NCBI GenBank assembly: GCA_047495785.1
Contig: JBLDXI010000013.1
Location: 3,906,001 to 3,970,000, forward strand
Length of the DNA stretch: 64,000 nucleotides
Source of the DNA: Lepidodermella squamata
Lineage: Eukaryota > Gastrotricha
Direction: 5' to 3'
In this document: piece by piece, positions 1-13,502 of the stretch
Position numbering within the stretch: position 1 is the first letter of the stretch
Layout of the letters: every line of letters begins with the position of its first letter
Made by a program: the position numbers and the translations under genes
Notes under the pieces: generated by a model
Databases searched by the model: none
What the model was told of the DNA's origin: nothing
The model's input: the letters and a program-made list of their open reading frames with translations, nothing else

Positions 1-714
1 TACGTATATGTTTGAAGTCGAATAAAACATCCAAAGGAAAATCAGTGTCAGGTGCACAAACAGATCGAGATGAATTTATTGCTCTTCAGTTTATGATAAC
101 ACATTGGAGATCAGGATCCTTGATATTGTAAGTCCACCCCATAATGATGCTGAAAATGCGGTTAAGAGCCCAGTTCATGAAAAGTTGAGGAAATATTTCA
201 AATTCTTGCATAACATCTTTCGAAAATGTTGCAACTAGGACAAGATGCAATTCGTAGACGAAATGTTAATATTACTTGTTGATACCTACATGAACGGGAA
301 ACGATCAGTCTGGCAAACACAGGTAATCTCGTTATAAAGCAGTCGCCGGGTCACTTCTTTACTTTGACCTGAAATCTCTTCAAATTTTTGATTTCATGAT
401 GGCATATAACGCGATGGTAGAGGTCATGATAATTTTGGCACATAATTAATATTTGAATGGATTTCTATTCAATTTTGGTTCCGAATCGCAAAAATATTCT
501 CGAAATTTTGTTCTCTTTCTCTCTCTGAATATTTCACGGAATTATTGCCGGGAACATTTTTCTCGGTTAGTTTTTGGCGATCTGCAATAATTGTAACACG
601 GGGGTTGACACACCCTCGGAAATTTAGATAGGTAGTAGAAACTCGCTGTACAATTTATTTATTCAATTGAAAGAAATCACGTGAAGATTTTCAAACACTG
701 TTGCAATAACTTGT
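1..714. other. gene-free stretch at the left edge
   Basis: AT-rich sequence without a convincing open reading frame, splice pattern or RNA gene. The last 50 bases are the 3' flank of the histone H4 gene. I see nothing else in it. Confidence 0.5.
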
Positions 715-730
715 GGCCCTGAAAAGGGCC
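715..730 (-). terminator. histone H4 mRNA 3' stem-loop
   Basis: On the minus strand this reads GGCCCTTTTCAGGGCC, a 6-bp stem with a 4-nt loop. It lies 49 nt downstream of the H4 stop codon and matches the animal replication-dependent histone stem-loop bound by SLBP. The same 16 bases follow the H3 gene. Confidence 0.93.
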
Positions 731-779
731 GGTTAGGGCTGAAGACGCTGATGTTGAGAGCAGTTGATGGATGATGATC

Positions 780-1770
<991 letters not shown>

Positions 1771-1800
1771 GCGACCAGTCTACTGAAGATCACACCGACC

Positions 1801-1816
1801 GGCCCTTTTCAGGGCC
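1801..1816 (+). terminator. histone H3 mRNA 3' stem-loop
   Basis: GGCCCTTTTCAGGGCC lies 30 nt after the H3 stop codon. It is identical to the H4 stem-loop, and the next 22 nt also match the H4 flank apart from one base. Confidence 0.93.
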
Positions 1817-3614
1817 ACAAGTTGTTGCAACAGTGTTTACATTAAATTAAAACCGTGTGAAAAATACTAATAAATAATAGACGACGGTGTATTACCGTAT
1901 CATAATATGTTCCCTGCTAGTAACGGTAGCAAACAGCTGCAGAAAATCTATGAGAACTCGAGGCTAAATGATGTTTCACTGATTCCTAGTGATAAATGGG
2001 AGCCACACTTTCAAGCTGATATCGCCGAGTCGATGCCATTCAAAAATGGTTGTAATTCCCAGTGTTTGAAATTTATCGATTTTATCTTGTGCTGGCTAAT
2101 CAAATTCCTCGCGAGGAAACACCATCAAATCTTTTTTGTAAATCTTTTAAAATCTATAACATGAGTAAAGGGGGTTATTTTCGAAGCCGTTTTTATGATA
2201 AACGATTAACGGGGTTTTGATCGAAAGAAAGTGCAAATTTTGAGTTTTTAAATCATTTGAATGGGTGATCCTGGCGAGCCTATTTTTTTTTCCACAGGTG
2301 GCTCTTAGGTATGGCTAACCCCAGGTAAGATTTGGCTTTTATTGGGTCGTTCATTCTTGCGTAACAAATTGCAAATTTACACTTTTCCTTCGCTTCGATC
2401 ACAGCCCTGAAAGCCGACTTTATTCATAGAGTCGACTTCATAGTGGAGACATAGCTTCGAAAATCATGTGACGTAAGTACATGTTGGCAGCATATCGAAA
2501 ATAACCCCCATGATTGTCGGCACATTTTACGCACTTATCTATACGCTGTTCATACGCGCGCGAGTAGTCTATTAATGGAATTTTTTTGCTTTAATGAATC
2601 GGCTTGATAACTGTTTTGAAGATCGAATTTCATTGATAAAAAGCGAAAAAACAAGCAATCATCTCCACGAAATTTCCGCCTTCAGACTTATTATCAACTT
2701 GATCCTGCAGTAAATTCCTTTTTATATCTTGTTTTCGCTGTACCGTAAGTGTAGTTATCTTTGAAAAAAACATGGTTTTCAGCTCTAGAAAATCAGGAAA
2801 AAATTATTCAAATGTGAATAGTTCAGGGCATGAAGGGGGGGGGCCACTTCCCATCCCTGTGCAAAATTTGGTAATTTTTCCATGTTACCTTGATTTTATA
2901 AAAATGGTGCGTGGTTAGACTAAATTTGGACACTTCATTAGCATACTTCTTCATAATTGTCGGGATGAATGCAGAATGCAGAACTTGAAACATTTATTGA
3001 AATTCGGAAAAAATGCGCACATGGTGCCAAGAAACTGATGGCGTCATCCAAACTCGATTCAAATTTTTTCCCGCTATTTTTAGCGCAACGCATTTATTGT
3101 TTCCAAAATTGCCCCACGTGGGCCTAATCTTTGAGCTCACCTGTAAGAAATTCCCAGCGCCAAATGTCCCATTTTTTTACAAGTCGACAGTTCATGGTGT
3201 CAACTACTGCTGGTAAATTTTTCAGAGCAATAGGCTTCCAGGTTGACCGGGAAAAAGGGGGTCCCAAATCGACGTTTTGAGACATCCCACCGTTTTATTA
3301 TAATAACAGGTAACTATCAGAAATACCTTTTATTTGGTACCGTTGGAAAGCCCGTCCTTTAAGGCACCTAGAGATTTTAATTGCAATTTTTTCAACCTCA
3401 CTGATAGAACACACTTACGCGTAGAAGTCGTTTTGTCCATATTTAGCCTGTCCAAAATTAACCAGCGTTACGGTAACGCGCTTTTTGGTGGAGAAAAGAC
3501 TTTTCTTTACAGCAAATCGACTTTTTGTCGCAGTCGCTTAATCCAACACACAATTCCCCCACAATTCCAACACAAAAAATGACACATAAATGTGTCTTCT
3601 TTAGCGGTTAACGT
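1817..3614. other. AT-rich intergenic sequence
   Basis: There is no supported gene here. Open frames up to 85 codons (1907-2164, 3013-3216, 3334-3582) lack splice context, homology I can recognise or codon bias. The part from about 3240 to 3600 has a mixed, repeat-like texture and could be old mobile DNA. I cannot assign it to a family. Confidence 0.4.
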
Positions 3615-4887
3615 CTGTTTTCGTGTTCTCGCCAAGGGAAGGAGGCGAAACTGGATTATTTATGCACCATCTGGCGTTCAGAGATTTTTTGAAAAAGACC
3701 TCAAAAGTGTGTGCCGAAATTTCATCGATTTTTTTGATCGATTATTAGGGGATAACTATTGAAATACGAATTTCCACGACTTGATAATTTCCAGTTTACC
3801 TAAACACGTGTTTCTCATAACGATAGGCGATTTTTTGAAAATTCGACCTTGACACATGTTTTTTTGGCGCGAAATTTAAAATTTTATGGTAATTTTGCCT
3901 ACAAAGCAGAGTTGTTTATCTTTTTTTGCATGATTCATTGTAATTTGCAAAACACGTTTCACTCGGCGTTACTTATTTCGCAGGTTATTTCGCATTACAT
4001 ATTGGGAAACTCAAGAACCAACAAATTTAGGCTCTTTACATTGAAACAATAGACATCAAAATCAAAATTCGTCAAAATTATTATATTTAATATCAAATTT
4101 TTCTTCTTTTGGCGAGCCAATGTTTTTCATTCAAATAACTCAAGCCTATAGCGCCGCCCGGCGGAGGGCCTACTATAAATAAAACTAACACATGCTAATA
4201 ACTCGAAATTAACCCGATTTCTGGCGAGAGGTCCAAACATTCGACTTTTTTATTTTTAGCCCAAGTGATGTTAAGTACCGGATGCTGAACTTCTGACTTC
4301 TCCATAATAATTTTCTCGCGCCGTCGAACCATTTTTTGCAAATGCTAAATATAGTAACAAAATCTTCGATGTATAGTGATTTGCTGTAAATCTAAAGCTA
4401 AAAATAGAACATGTTGCTATTTTTGGCACTGCAAAAAATGGTTCGACGGCGCGAGAAAATTATTATGGAGATAAGTAGCTCTGCATCCGGTACTTAACAT
4501 CCCTTGATTTAGCCATAACATGAAATGAAAAACGAATGGTTTCCATAGCCAAAAATATTGAAAAAAAATAACGGAAACTTTGACAATTTGACGAAATGAA
4601 GTTTTAGGGTAATTTTCAAAAATAAATAGCCTATCGTGGTCTACTCGTTGAGACGAGTAAGAATATATTTTCAGATCGAAAATCGGAGGCCTATGTGATG
4701 AGTTATCCCCTACGATACTTTTGCATGGAAAGATGCAGGGCGATTTTTTCAATTTCAATTTTTTGCACTTTCGTAAAACACACTTTTCGATGTCTTTTTC
4801 TCGCTTCTGTGTGCTTGGACACGGATTAAAAACCATTGTTCATTAATCCAGTTTCGCCTCCTTCCCTTGCTGTTTTCGTGTTCTCGC
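3615..4887. mobile_element. foldback / TIR element with 26-bp terminal inverted repeats and 18-bp flanking direct repeats
   Basis: A perfect 26-bp inverted repeat starts caagggaaggaggcgaaac at 3633-3658 and returns inverted at 4844-4869. Immediately outside both ends lies the same 18-bp direct repeat, ctgttttcgtgttctcgc (3615-3632 and 4870-4887). Inside, a perfect 42-bp inverted repeat (4299-4340 and 4430-4471) flanks an 89-nt loop. Degenerate similarity continues along both arms, for example near tgttaagtaccggatgc (about 4269 and inverted at about 4484). No transposase reading frame is present. This is most likely a non-autonomous foldback or MITE-like element. An 18-bp target duplication is longer than usual for TIR transposons, so the direct repeat may instead be part of the terminus. 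Confidence 0.75.
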
Positions 4888-5289
4888 ATATGCGACATGC
4901 GCAATGAAACTTTATTTCATTACACAGCCTTCATTTTCATAATTTTTTCTTCGAATCGTTGTATCTGATACTTTTATTTTAACGTGTTTTATCTGAACTT
5001 TCAATGGAAAAATTCTATTTGCCTCCACCCGCACACTATTTGTCTCCATGGTTAAAGTATCCTAGCAATCATAGCCCTAGTTATTAGAGTTAATTCAGCT
5101 AGTTAAACAGCCTTCCCTGGTCTTCGACTCTGCGGGCGTTCTATACTATTCTATCGCGCGTAGAACCGTTTCGCTTCATTGTTGCCAATCGAAAAGATTA
5201 AGGAAAATGTAGTTCTTTGCAGTATTGGCGGTTATCTTCAGAATATTTTTATTAGATACATATTTCATTCTTCACTCACCTGTGTCGTG
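4888..5289. other. intergenic sequence before the NmrA-like gene
   Basis: AT-rich sequence leading to the NmrA-like start codon. No gene or clear motif is visible. Confidence 0.4.
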
Positions 5290-6574
5290 ATGTCTGCAAA
5301 AAAGGTAATTTCGATTATCGGAGCAACCGGCAAGCAAGGCGGGGCTCTTCTTCGTGCAATTATCAATGAGGGTGCTTCGAGTGAATTTGCTCCTCGAGCT
5401 ATTACTCATGACACAGCCTCTGAAAAAGTTAGTTGTTAGTTTTTTTGCGACCCACTTTTCCAACATCTGCTGGGATTTTAGTATTGACAAGTTGATGAAA
5501 CGCTTAAGTATATTTTTAGCCGAAATCGTGGATAAATATTTTGAGCCAACCGGTCACATTTTCCGTATCAAACTATTCTTCGTACTTCGTACTAACTTTC
5601 CGTTTTTTCAACTTGAAGGCACAAGAATTGAAGAATCTCGGTGTTGAATTGGCTCAAGCCGATGCCAATGATATACCTGCTCTGACCAATGTCATCAAAG
5701 GCTCTTATGGCGTGTTTGTGGTCTCAGTGGTTGACTGCTTCGGAGATCCTGAGAAGGAGATTGCGGAGGCAAAGAACATGGCCGAGGCAGTGCGGTAACA
5801 ATATGAACAATTAATCTCCTAAAATTGTGAAAAATACTTGTATGAAGAAATGCCGGGGTCGAACACGTGATCTGGTCGACGATCGAGGATACGCGAAAAC
5901 AGTATCCTTTGGAAAGCACCTTTTTACCGACCTTACGTGGCCGGTTCAAGGTCCCCCATATGGACTCAAAGGGCGAATCGGACGCTTTTTTCGCTGACCT
6001 GCCAACAACCTATTTGCTGACCGCAATTTATTGGGAACATTTTCTTCCCGACGGGTGTGCCACTCCATGTAAATTCCATGGCAAGCTTTGCATCATTCTG
6101 CCTGGTTTCGATGACAAGAAATTGCCTGGAATTTCGACTGAAGATATTGGCAAATGCGCGTTGGGTATTTTCAAACGCCCTGAACTTATCAACAAGCGCA
6201 TCGCCATTGCCAGCGATCACGTGACCAAAGCTGAAATAGCGGCGGTTTATAAGAAGGTTCTCAACGTCGACGCCATTCCTCGCAACGTTACCTTTGACGA
6301 TTTCCGCAAGCTGGGCTTCAACGGTGCCGAAGACCTCGGCAGCATGTTCCAGTATATGCAAGATTCGCCGGATTATTGTCAAGTGCGTAGCGTCGAAGAG
6401 ACGAGAAAACTGAACCCGGAACTGCTGTCTTTTGAGCAATGGGTCGTCAAAAACAAGGACGGCTTCAAGTTTGCTGATGAGTTGAGTGACAATGCGCCCC
6501 TGACCCCATCCAGCAATGACGGGAACGTTGTCATTCCGGATTGGATTTTTATGAACCCATTTTATGATGTTTAA
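5290..6574 (+). CDS. NmrA-like family protein (NMRAL1/HSCARG type), 3 exons
   Basis: Exons are 5290-5427, 5619-5794 and 5848-6574, joining in phase to 346 residues. The N-terminus MSAKKVISIIGATGKQGG is a Rossmann dinucleotide-binding motif (GATGKQGG, residues 11-18). Exon 3 opens with NAGVEHVIWSTIED, matching the family's conserved strand after the nucleotide pocket. NmrA/HSCARG proteins are atypical short-chain dehydrogenases that sense the NADPH/NADP ratio and usually lack the catalytic YxxxK; I see none here. I chose the ATG at 5290 because the Rossmann motif follows at once, although the frame is open 37 codons further upstream. Neighbours are unrelated. The family is secure; the physiological role is not. 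Confidence 0.9.
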
Positions 6575-8300
6575 GAGACGACCGAAATGTATCTGACTCA
6601 ATTTATTTTATCCTTTTGTAGGTATTTATACTTCAGTATGAATAGATAATGTTAATGGTGTCGGTTACACGGTCAACAAGTTAAGCGTCGGTTTCATGGT
6701 TGAATAAGATTAATGCGCGTATGTCGCGCCGGTTGAACTCATAATATCAAAGAGCAAATTGCATACTCAATAGCGTGCAACATCATGTTACTCATAGAAA
6801 AGGATGGTAAATAGATTTACCATTAACCGTAACGGGTCCAAACTTTGAACAAAACATCGTTTTTTTGTTACAAATTATCTTTTCGTCTGTTTAAATTTGA
6901 AAAATGTGGAACCTTGCGGCGAAGATTCTGGATCGACGAGTAAATTTTGGGAAATTTTGAGAAACTTCGGGATTTTTAGAAATAGGTGAAGAAACTACTT
7001 CTGTTCTCTATTGGATCGGTGTAGTCGCACTTGAATAACTACGCGTTTCGTACTTAACAGGGTTCCAGTAGCAGATGATTGAAAGTCCAACAATGAAACG
7101 GATTATAAGACTCGTACTTTAGCCGGTTGAATTTTTTAGTTTTGCTCGATTCATCAAATCGGGTAGAAAGGTCCTTTTCTAAAACCTTTCTAAACCTGGC
7201 CTTTCTAAAAGATTCCACTCATTCCCAAAACGCAGGTCTGCAATGTGCTTAAATCCTTAATCAATCTAATGGATTCACTGCATTTCTTCCAAATCGATGA
7301 TTGTTGATGCTTGGATATTATCTTCAGTGAAATTGGAACGGGATTTATCATTTCGCCTAATCATTTCGCCCCTGTCAATTCAAAATAGGCCATAGTTTGG
7401 CTTTTTTAGTTTCGACAACTTTTGGGTCGCTTCCTAGCTTCGATTTTTAAGGTATTTCAGGACAAGAGCTTTGAAGGTTCAAGATCCCTATTCTAAACTT
7501 GAGATCGAGCCAAATGAAAATGAGCGCTAATAAGTTGGCTATTTGACAAGGCCGAATTTCTCCTTCCAACGAGGTGAAATGTGAAATAGGAGTCGTACTT
7601 ACGTTTTGAATGTAGAATATTGTGAGCGAAACCTTTCAATCAGCCACTATTCGGAACCGTTTTGAAGTGCGGCTATCCACTGCGTAAATTTTCAGGCTTT
7701 GAATCTGCTTTATTTACTGGTAATATGATGTGTTGGCATTAATGAATCGATGGTGTGTCAACGGAACAACGCACTCAAATTTCAGCCATAATTCAAACTT
7801 TTTATTTCACCGCCATCGTTCAAAGTCAACGTAAACATTATATATGATAAAGCTTAAAACACATGATGTCATGAATGTAATTGAAGAACGCAAAAGCCAG
7901 GTGAAAAATCATTTCGCTCTCATCCGTATAATATCATACAATTTTCAATACTTTTTTAGCAGTCTCATTTACCAGTATAAATTTTGCACCAGAACTTCCA
8001 TTATAATAATATGTAATAATATAATTGCGATCAAATTAATTGATTATTAAATTTCGATTGCCACAACTAGAAGATTTTTCACAGCTAGCAAGTTGATAAT
8101 ATTTTTTCAAGGCAAAGACACGGTTTTCGAGGCGTCGAAGTCAGGATCGCGGAAATGCTGGCCCTTGTTAACTGCGACGATAAAATTGGCGTAAAAAAGG
8201 CGATTATAGATATAAAATTCCGATATTTAGCGACTTGGAACAAGTCCGTGTAAGCAGATTTATTTCTAGCAGCAAGCATGGCAACCATCAAATTTTGTCG
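6575..8300. other. intergenic sequence
   Basis: About 1.7 kb between the convergent NmrA-like and SLC35F6 genes. It is AT-rich, and open frames are short and uninformative (such as 7844-8050). It should contain both polyadenylation regions. I see no RNA gene or mobile element. Confidence 0.4.
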
Positions 8301-10542
8301 TCACGCATCAGCTGCTGAAAAAAAAGAATTCGGAAAATGATATTTGCAAGCAAATGCGATTTTCGCAAGCGATTTGCGAAAAAATATTCAATTTGTATTT
8401 AAACGTACTTGTATGCTCGTTAACAAGTGCCTCCTGGTCATCGGAGTGGTTTTTGCACGGTTGGCAAGTCGCGAGGTTCTTCGTCATTTTCCATGTGATA
8501 ATGCCGTTGTAGATGAAAATTCCGGCCGTCAAAATTACGAAACCAACAGGCTGTTAGAAAAATGAAATAATTACAAATAATTTTGCAATAAATTGAAAAA
8601 ATTAGAAAGAAACCCGTAAATCATTCAAAATTGAAAATTCATTTTTTCAAAAAATATTCTACTGCATTTTTTAAATTTCTATTTCTTTAAATTTTTAAAT
8701 TTTTGATCTTTAGTATCAGAATCATATATTTTTTAAGATGGGTTAACATATTTTTTTTCTTAAATTTTCCTAATTTTACCTGAAGATATTGAAAACTTTG
8801 CCAGCCGAAAATCAGCGAGCCGACCCAAACAACCAAGGTACGGCAGGAATCGAGCACCATTCTGGTGGTAGCTGATAGCTCTTTCGTCACAGAAATGCCG
8901 GCCCAGTTGAAGAACGCAATGCTGAGAACCATGCCGACGAGGGCTACTGTCACCTGCCAGCTGTTTTGCATCATCGCAAAGGCATCAGGGACGTCTTCGA
9001 GGCGGAACTCGGGCGAATTGCTGAACTGCGAACCGACGTGGATCCAGTAGAATGGAATGCAGAGCAGGCCGAGAACTGTGAAGCCGTAAAGACCCTCGAG
9101 GCCAACGGCTAGCAACTAGAAAATTTGCACAAAAAACCCATTAAAATCTCAGTTAAAAATAATAGAAAGCATCAAGACCAGACTGGTGATCGTCTTTAGC
9201 TGATCAAAATTTCTTTTATATTCGCTCGTCGCTCTTCTTATGTTTTGCGAATTGAAGAAGAAGTTACGTGTTTCGTGTTTGCGCATTTTTTTACGGGGAT
9301 GAGGTGAATTTCGCCAATGTAGCTGGTGATACTCAAGGCGTGCGTAAACTGATCATTTTCCAGGCCTACATCACGAATCATCACGAATTATATGTAAAAT
9401 TACTCAAATTCAGCGGGATTTCTCCAATTTTTCTACGCTATCAACCATATTTTTGGGCATTGAGATCGAATTCATCGAACCGCAGATCTACCTTAAGGTT
9501 TATATTTACTGGTTTTTGCTAATTGGTACTTGTCAAATTTGATGGCAAAATCTGGAGTTTCTCCCTATTTTCATCAAGTTGGATCTAAGGTTCAGGACCT
9601 TTTAGGTTTCCTGAGCTTTCCAACCCTAATTTCATGTATGCAAATTTGACAAGTCCAAGTTATCTCAGTTTCCTGGGTGAGATATGATTCTTACTCAGTT
9701 TTAAAAGCTGAATATTATGGTCGAAAAATTTCGAATATTACGTAAGCGGAAAGCTGCTTAAGTACGAATATCAAATAAAGCGTACTTATTTAAGTATGAA
9801 TATCAAAAAACGCGTACTTATTTAAGTACGAATATCCACTCCGATTGTTTTAATGTTACTACGCAAAACTTACCGGGTTAACGTCGAGGCTGCCCAAAAA
9901 GCGTTCTTCGTAGACCATTTGCGTGGCGGCGATGATTTGCGCAATCAAAATCAGCTCATCACCGGTGATGACGGCATTCAACGGCAAAGTCGATGGGTTG
10001 AATAGAAAATCCGAAAGACCGACTACAATGAGGCCGACTAGTACCAAGAAGATACCGCACCACATAGGCACTTCGATTTTACGGCCAAGAAACGTCACGG
10101 ACAACAGGGCCGTGAAAATGATAACAGCGCCTCGCAACATTTGGTAAGAAGACGGTGAGGTGTAGTTGAGACCGATAAACATCAACGAAGTTCCGGTTAC
10201 ATCGCACATGGCCGGCGGGAAAAATACCAAAAACGACCGGGCGAGGCCGCCTTTTTCGGTGAAAATCTCTTTGAGGTTGAAGGTGACCTTTCCAAGGGAG
10301 GCGCTCGGCGGGACGCCCTGGCGTTTTTTGTAGAGGACTAGGCAGATGAAGGCGGCGCCGCACAGCATTTCGCCGATGAACATGCAGACGGCTTGGAAGA
10401 ACGGATGGTTGAATGGGCGGACCGGGTAGCCTGGGGTGCCCATAACCTCCTGCTCGTCGGCCCATTTGCCGAACAGGGTGTTCATAGAGCCTGTCGACAA
10501 CATGACCAGGGCCAACATAATTCGATAAGGTGTCCACTGCAT
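8301..10542 (-). CDS. SLC35F6-like multi-pass membrane transporter, 4 exons
   Basis: Exons on the minus strand are 10542-9874, 9115-8780, 8550-8409 and a short last exon 8314-8301, giving about 386 residues. The start MQWTPYRIMLALVMLSTGSMNTLFGKWAD is typical of SLC35F6 (C2orf18/ANT2BP), a drug/metabolite-transporter-fold protein of lysosomes and mitochondria with ten membrane helices. The conserved block SPSSYQMLRGAVIIFTALLS is at about 127-146, and exon 2 continues NPLLAVGLEGLYGF and later FNWAGISVTKELSATTRMVLD. Substrate is not established for the family. The last exon (four codons after the splice) has the least support. Intron 1 carries a small tandem repeat. Confidence 0.9.
9757..9838. 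repeat. short tandem repeat in SLC35F6 intron 1
   Basis: About two and two-thirds copies of a 30-nt unit containing cgtacttatttaagtacgaa and then tatcaa. The core gtacttatttaagtac is itself nearly palindromic. No function is apparent. Confidence 0.8.
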
Positions 10543-11333
10543 TTTTTATAGTCTTAAAAAGCTCTAAAAATTGATATTAAAATCAATCAAGCGAGTTGAA
10601 TCGAATTATTAAATTTGAATTTTCCAAGATTTTTAGCAAATCTTCAGTACTAAGCGCTCACATTGATGGATTTGAAAAACCAAAAAAATGTAGGTTTAAA
10701 TGGATTTGAAATTTTTAATTGAATTAAACTTTAACAAATTGAACTATTTAAATTATTTTTCAACGTGAAAACAATTTCTTGCGAAAATCATTCAATTCCT
10801 GAATCTATTGTCTGGGTTTTCTGAGCAAAATCTCGATACTAATGGAACTCAAAATTCAGAATTTCAAACAAAAAATATTTCCCAGTAACTGTGGTCAAAT
10901 TTTGTATCCGTGGGGATCTGCTCTTATAAAATTTCGAATTTCGGATTATAGCCCACTTCATGTCATAGTAAACAAAACTATTCGATATCAAAATTTCAGC
11001 GCCAAAAATGTTTTATTTCCTCTTCAGAAATAGAAAAGAAAAACAACTGCTATACAAGAGGAGTTGCAATAATAATAATATATTGTGCATGGTCTTGTTA
11101 TTTTTCTTTGTTTTCCGTAAAAATTGGACACGGGGGACACGAAACGAAAAAAAACTCGAGGTTCTACCGCGAAAGACACTGAAAAACCTTCGCTCAAAGA
11201 TTTAACAGCTCATTTTTGTTAACAATTAAGTGAAGTCATTTTTTATGGCATAATTCAAGAAATAATTATACAGAATAATAATAATATATATGATATATGA
11301 GATGGCTGGCCGGGAGATTTCATCTGCCCCGCA
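10543..11333. other. intergenic sequence
   Basis: A 791-bp AT-rich gap between ARGLU1 and SLC35F6, which are on the same strand. Two short open frames are not supported as genes. It should hold the ARGLU1 3' UTR and the SLC35F6 promoter. Confidence 0.4.
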
Positions 11334-13173
11334 TCACTTTTGCGCCGTCGATCCGCCGAGCGAGAAAGCGAGCCGTGGCCTTGCACTCTTGTTTTTATTG
11401 AGAATTCGCTCCTGTTCGGATTTCATGCGCTGCCGCTGGTCTTCCTCGAGTCTTTGACGCTCCTCCAACGCGAGGCGCTGTTTCTCGACAAGACGCAGCT
11501 GTTCTTCGGCCTTAAAATCGGATTTTTCGACATTTTACGAATTTATTGCGAAAATTCAGCAACTCACCAATTTCTGCTGAGCTTCTTCGATTTTACGATT
11601 ATTTTCAGCAGTGATGCGTTCTAATTCTATGCGCCTCCGCTCTTCCTCTTCCTAAACGCGGTTATCGAACAACCGAGAGAGGAGAGAAGAGCAAAAAAAC
11701 ACAAGTTTAAATACCGGTCAATGACATCGACCCCAATCATAATGTATAAAAAGCAGTGGTTAAAAAGGAGTTCTTCATATCAAATAAGAGCAACTTGTGC
11801 GAAAGACATTAATTGTTTATATAATCATTATCAATATAAACTAAGAAACAAAAAACGGGTTCGAGCTGTTCTTGTCCCGTTCGAATCCGGCCAGCTTACG
11901 CGAGTCGAAATTTATCCGCGATCGACGACTTGAGCTGTGAAATTCGGCGCCGCCAAACGTCTTTCCTGGATTTAGTCTCTAACAACAATGGGTTCGAAAA
12001 TTCCGAAATTTCCGACACCTCTTCTACATCACCGTGCATGGTTATTATGGCAACAAATGAAAACAGGAATTTGTGCGAAGAAAATAAATAATATGACATG
12101 AAAGCAAATAAAAAATTGACGATTATTGTCACAAGCTATACAATCAAAGTTGTTGGTTTTTTATAATTGAGTTGCGATCATGATCTTCTACTGAGAGGTA
12201 ATAGAAAATAACAAAAAATGGAGACCTCTTTCCGCTTCAATTCCGCCAGTTTGCTCTCCCGTTGCCGCTCAACTTCGGCCACCAGTTCTTTCTCCATTTG
12301 ATCTTTCGCTGCTTGAACCCGTCTCATAACCTTGAAAAAACATTAAAAAATTCTTCAAAAATTGAACAACATATTTCAAAATTAGGGACACTTTTTTATG
12401 TTTCATTTTACTTACAGGCTGAATTTTCGAGGACTTCTAGAAATTACTCGTACATTTCAATTCAAGTCATCTCAGGGTATTTTTCTTGAAATTTTTCTCA
12501 CCTCTTGTTCAATCTCGAAGCGCTTATGGACTAGATAATCTTCGACCCGTTTGTTAATAATTTCCTCGATCCTCCGATGTAGCTCCTCTTCAATCGTTCT
12601 TTCTTCATTCTCCGCCAATTTTCTGATAAATAAATAAATAAAAATCAAATATTTTCTTTGAAAAATTTAGTCAGCTTACGGATATTTTTGCTTTTCAAGT
12701 TCTTCTAACCGCCGCCGTTCAGCTTCGCGTTCTCTTTTGGCAAGCACCCGGGCAAAAATTTCATCCTCATCGGCATCACTCGGCGGGTCATTGGTCACCT
12801 TGTTAGCAATAGCACCACCATTCCCATTTTCTTCGGCCTTGACTCGACCATTTTTCGGCGTTTTCGACCGACTTCGAGATCGGTGCCTATAATTCCAATA
12901 ATTTTATTATATAATCAAATATGTCCTGAATATTGAATCATACTTTTTGCGTTTTCGAGATTTATCATCGGAAGGACTGCGTTTACTGCGGCTGTAGGAC
13001 GGAGATTTTCGATCCCGAGATTCGCGATCACGCCTCGACCGGTCTCTATCCCGATCTCGATCTCGGTCCCTATCACGGTCCCGGTCTCGATCTCTGCGGT
13101 CACGTGACCTCGACCTGGTCCGCCGGTTATTATTCGAAGGCGATCTTGATCTAGACCTCGAATTAGGCGCCAT
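11334..13173 (-). CDS. ARGLU1: ARGLU1 orthologue (arginine- and glutamate-rich splicing/transcription coactivator), 6 exons
   Basis: Exons are 13173-12944, 12886-12680, 12622-12502, 12330-12226, 11651-11568 and 11510-11334, all in phase, for 307 residues. The N-terminal third is an RS/RD-rich region with a long run of alternating Arg-Asp. The C-terminal part is a highly charged helix (AERRRLEELEKQ, EEELHRRIEEIINKRVE, ERITAENNRKIEEAQQKLAE, EEQLRLVEKQR), ending ARPRLAFSLGG. This order matches human ARGLU1 (273 aa), a nuclear speckle protein that links Mediator (MED1) with pre-mRNA splicing. The donor of exon 4 (gtctcc) is weak. An acceptor, tttgtttag, lies 19 nt before the ATG, and SLC12A9 ends 329 nt upstream on the same strand. 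Confidence 0.92.
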
Positions 13174-13502
13174 AATTCATTCAGAAAATTTCTAAACAAA
13201 TCAATGTATAAAAATTATAAAAAAGTATTGTTTATGTCAGAAAATTTCAAGAATAAATTACGTACTTAGCAATCACGTTTCTTTAATAGCAATAAAAAGA
13301 CTTCGTTTTTTGTAACACCTCGACTCTATTGATAAAATTAGTAATAAAGTAAGAATAATACGTCTCTATCATCACAATATCTTTTCCTTGGTCTGAAATC
13401 GAAACTATATCTCAAGCGCAACTTTTCTTAAAAGCAGCTTGGTTTTTCTGAAAGCGTCATAACGATTGGAAAAATCAGCACAAATTTTTCGTGTTTTTTT
13501 CT
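13174..13502 (-). other. gap between SLC12A9 and ARGLU1
   Basis: A 329-nt AT-rich interval on the shared strand. An AG acceptor (tttgtttag, at 13193-13192) precedes the ARGLU1 ATG. No clear minus-strand AATAAA was found, so an operon link between these two genes is only possible. Confidence 0.4.

Noticed and set aside
4417-4836. 139-codon minus-strand open frame
   Set aside because: It lies inside the foldback element, has no recognisable domain and reads across inverted-repeat sequence.
11876-11898. gttcgaatcc resembling a tRNA T-arm (B box)
   Set aside because: No matching A box, anticodon arm or acceptor stem can be folded around it; it lies in an intron of ARGLU1.
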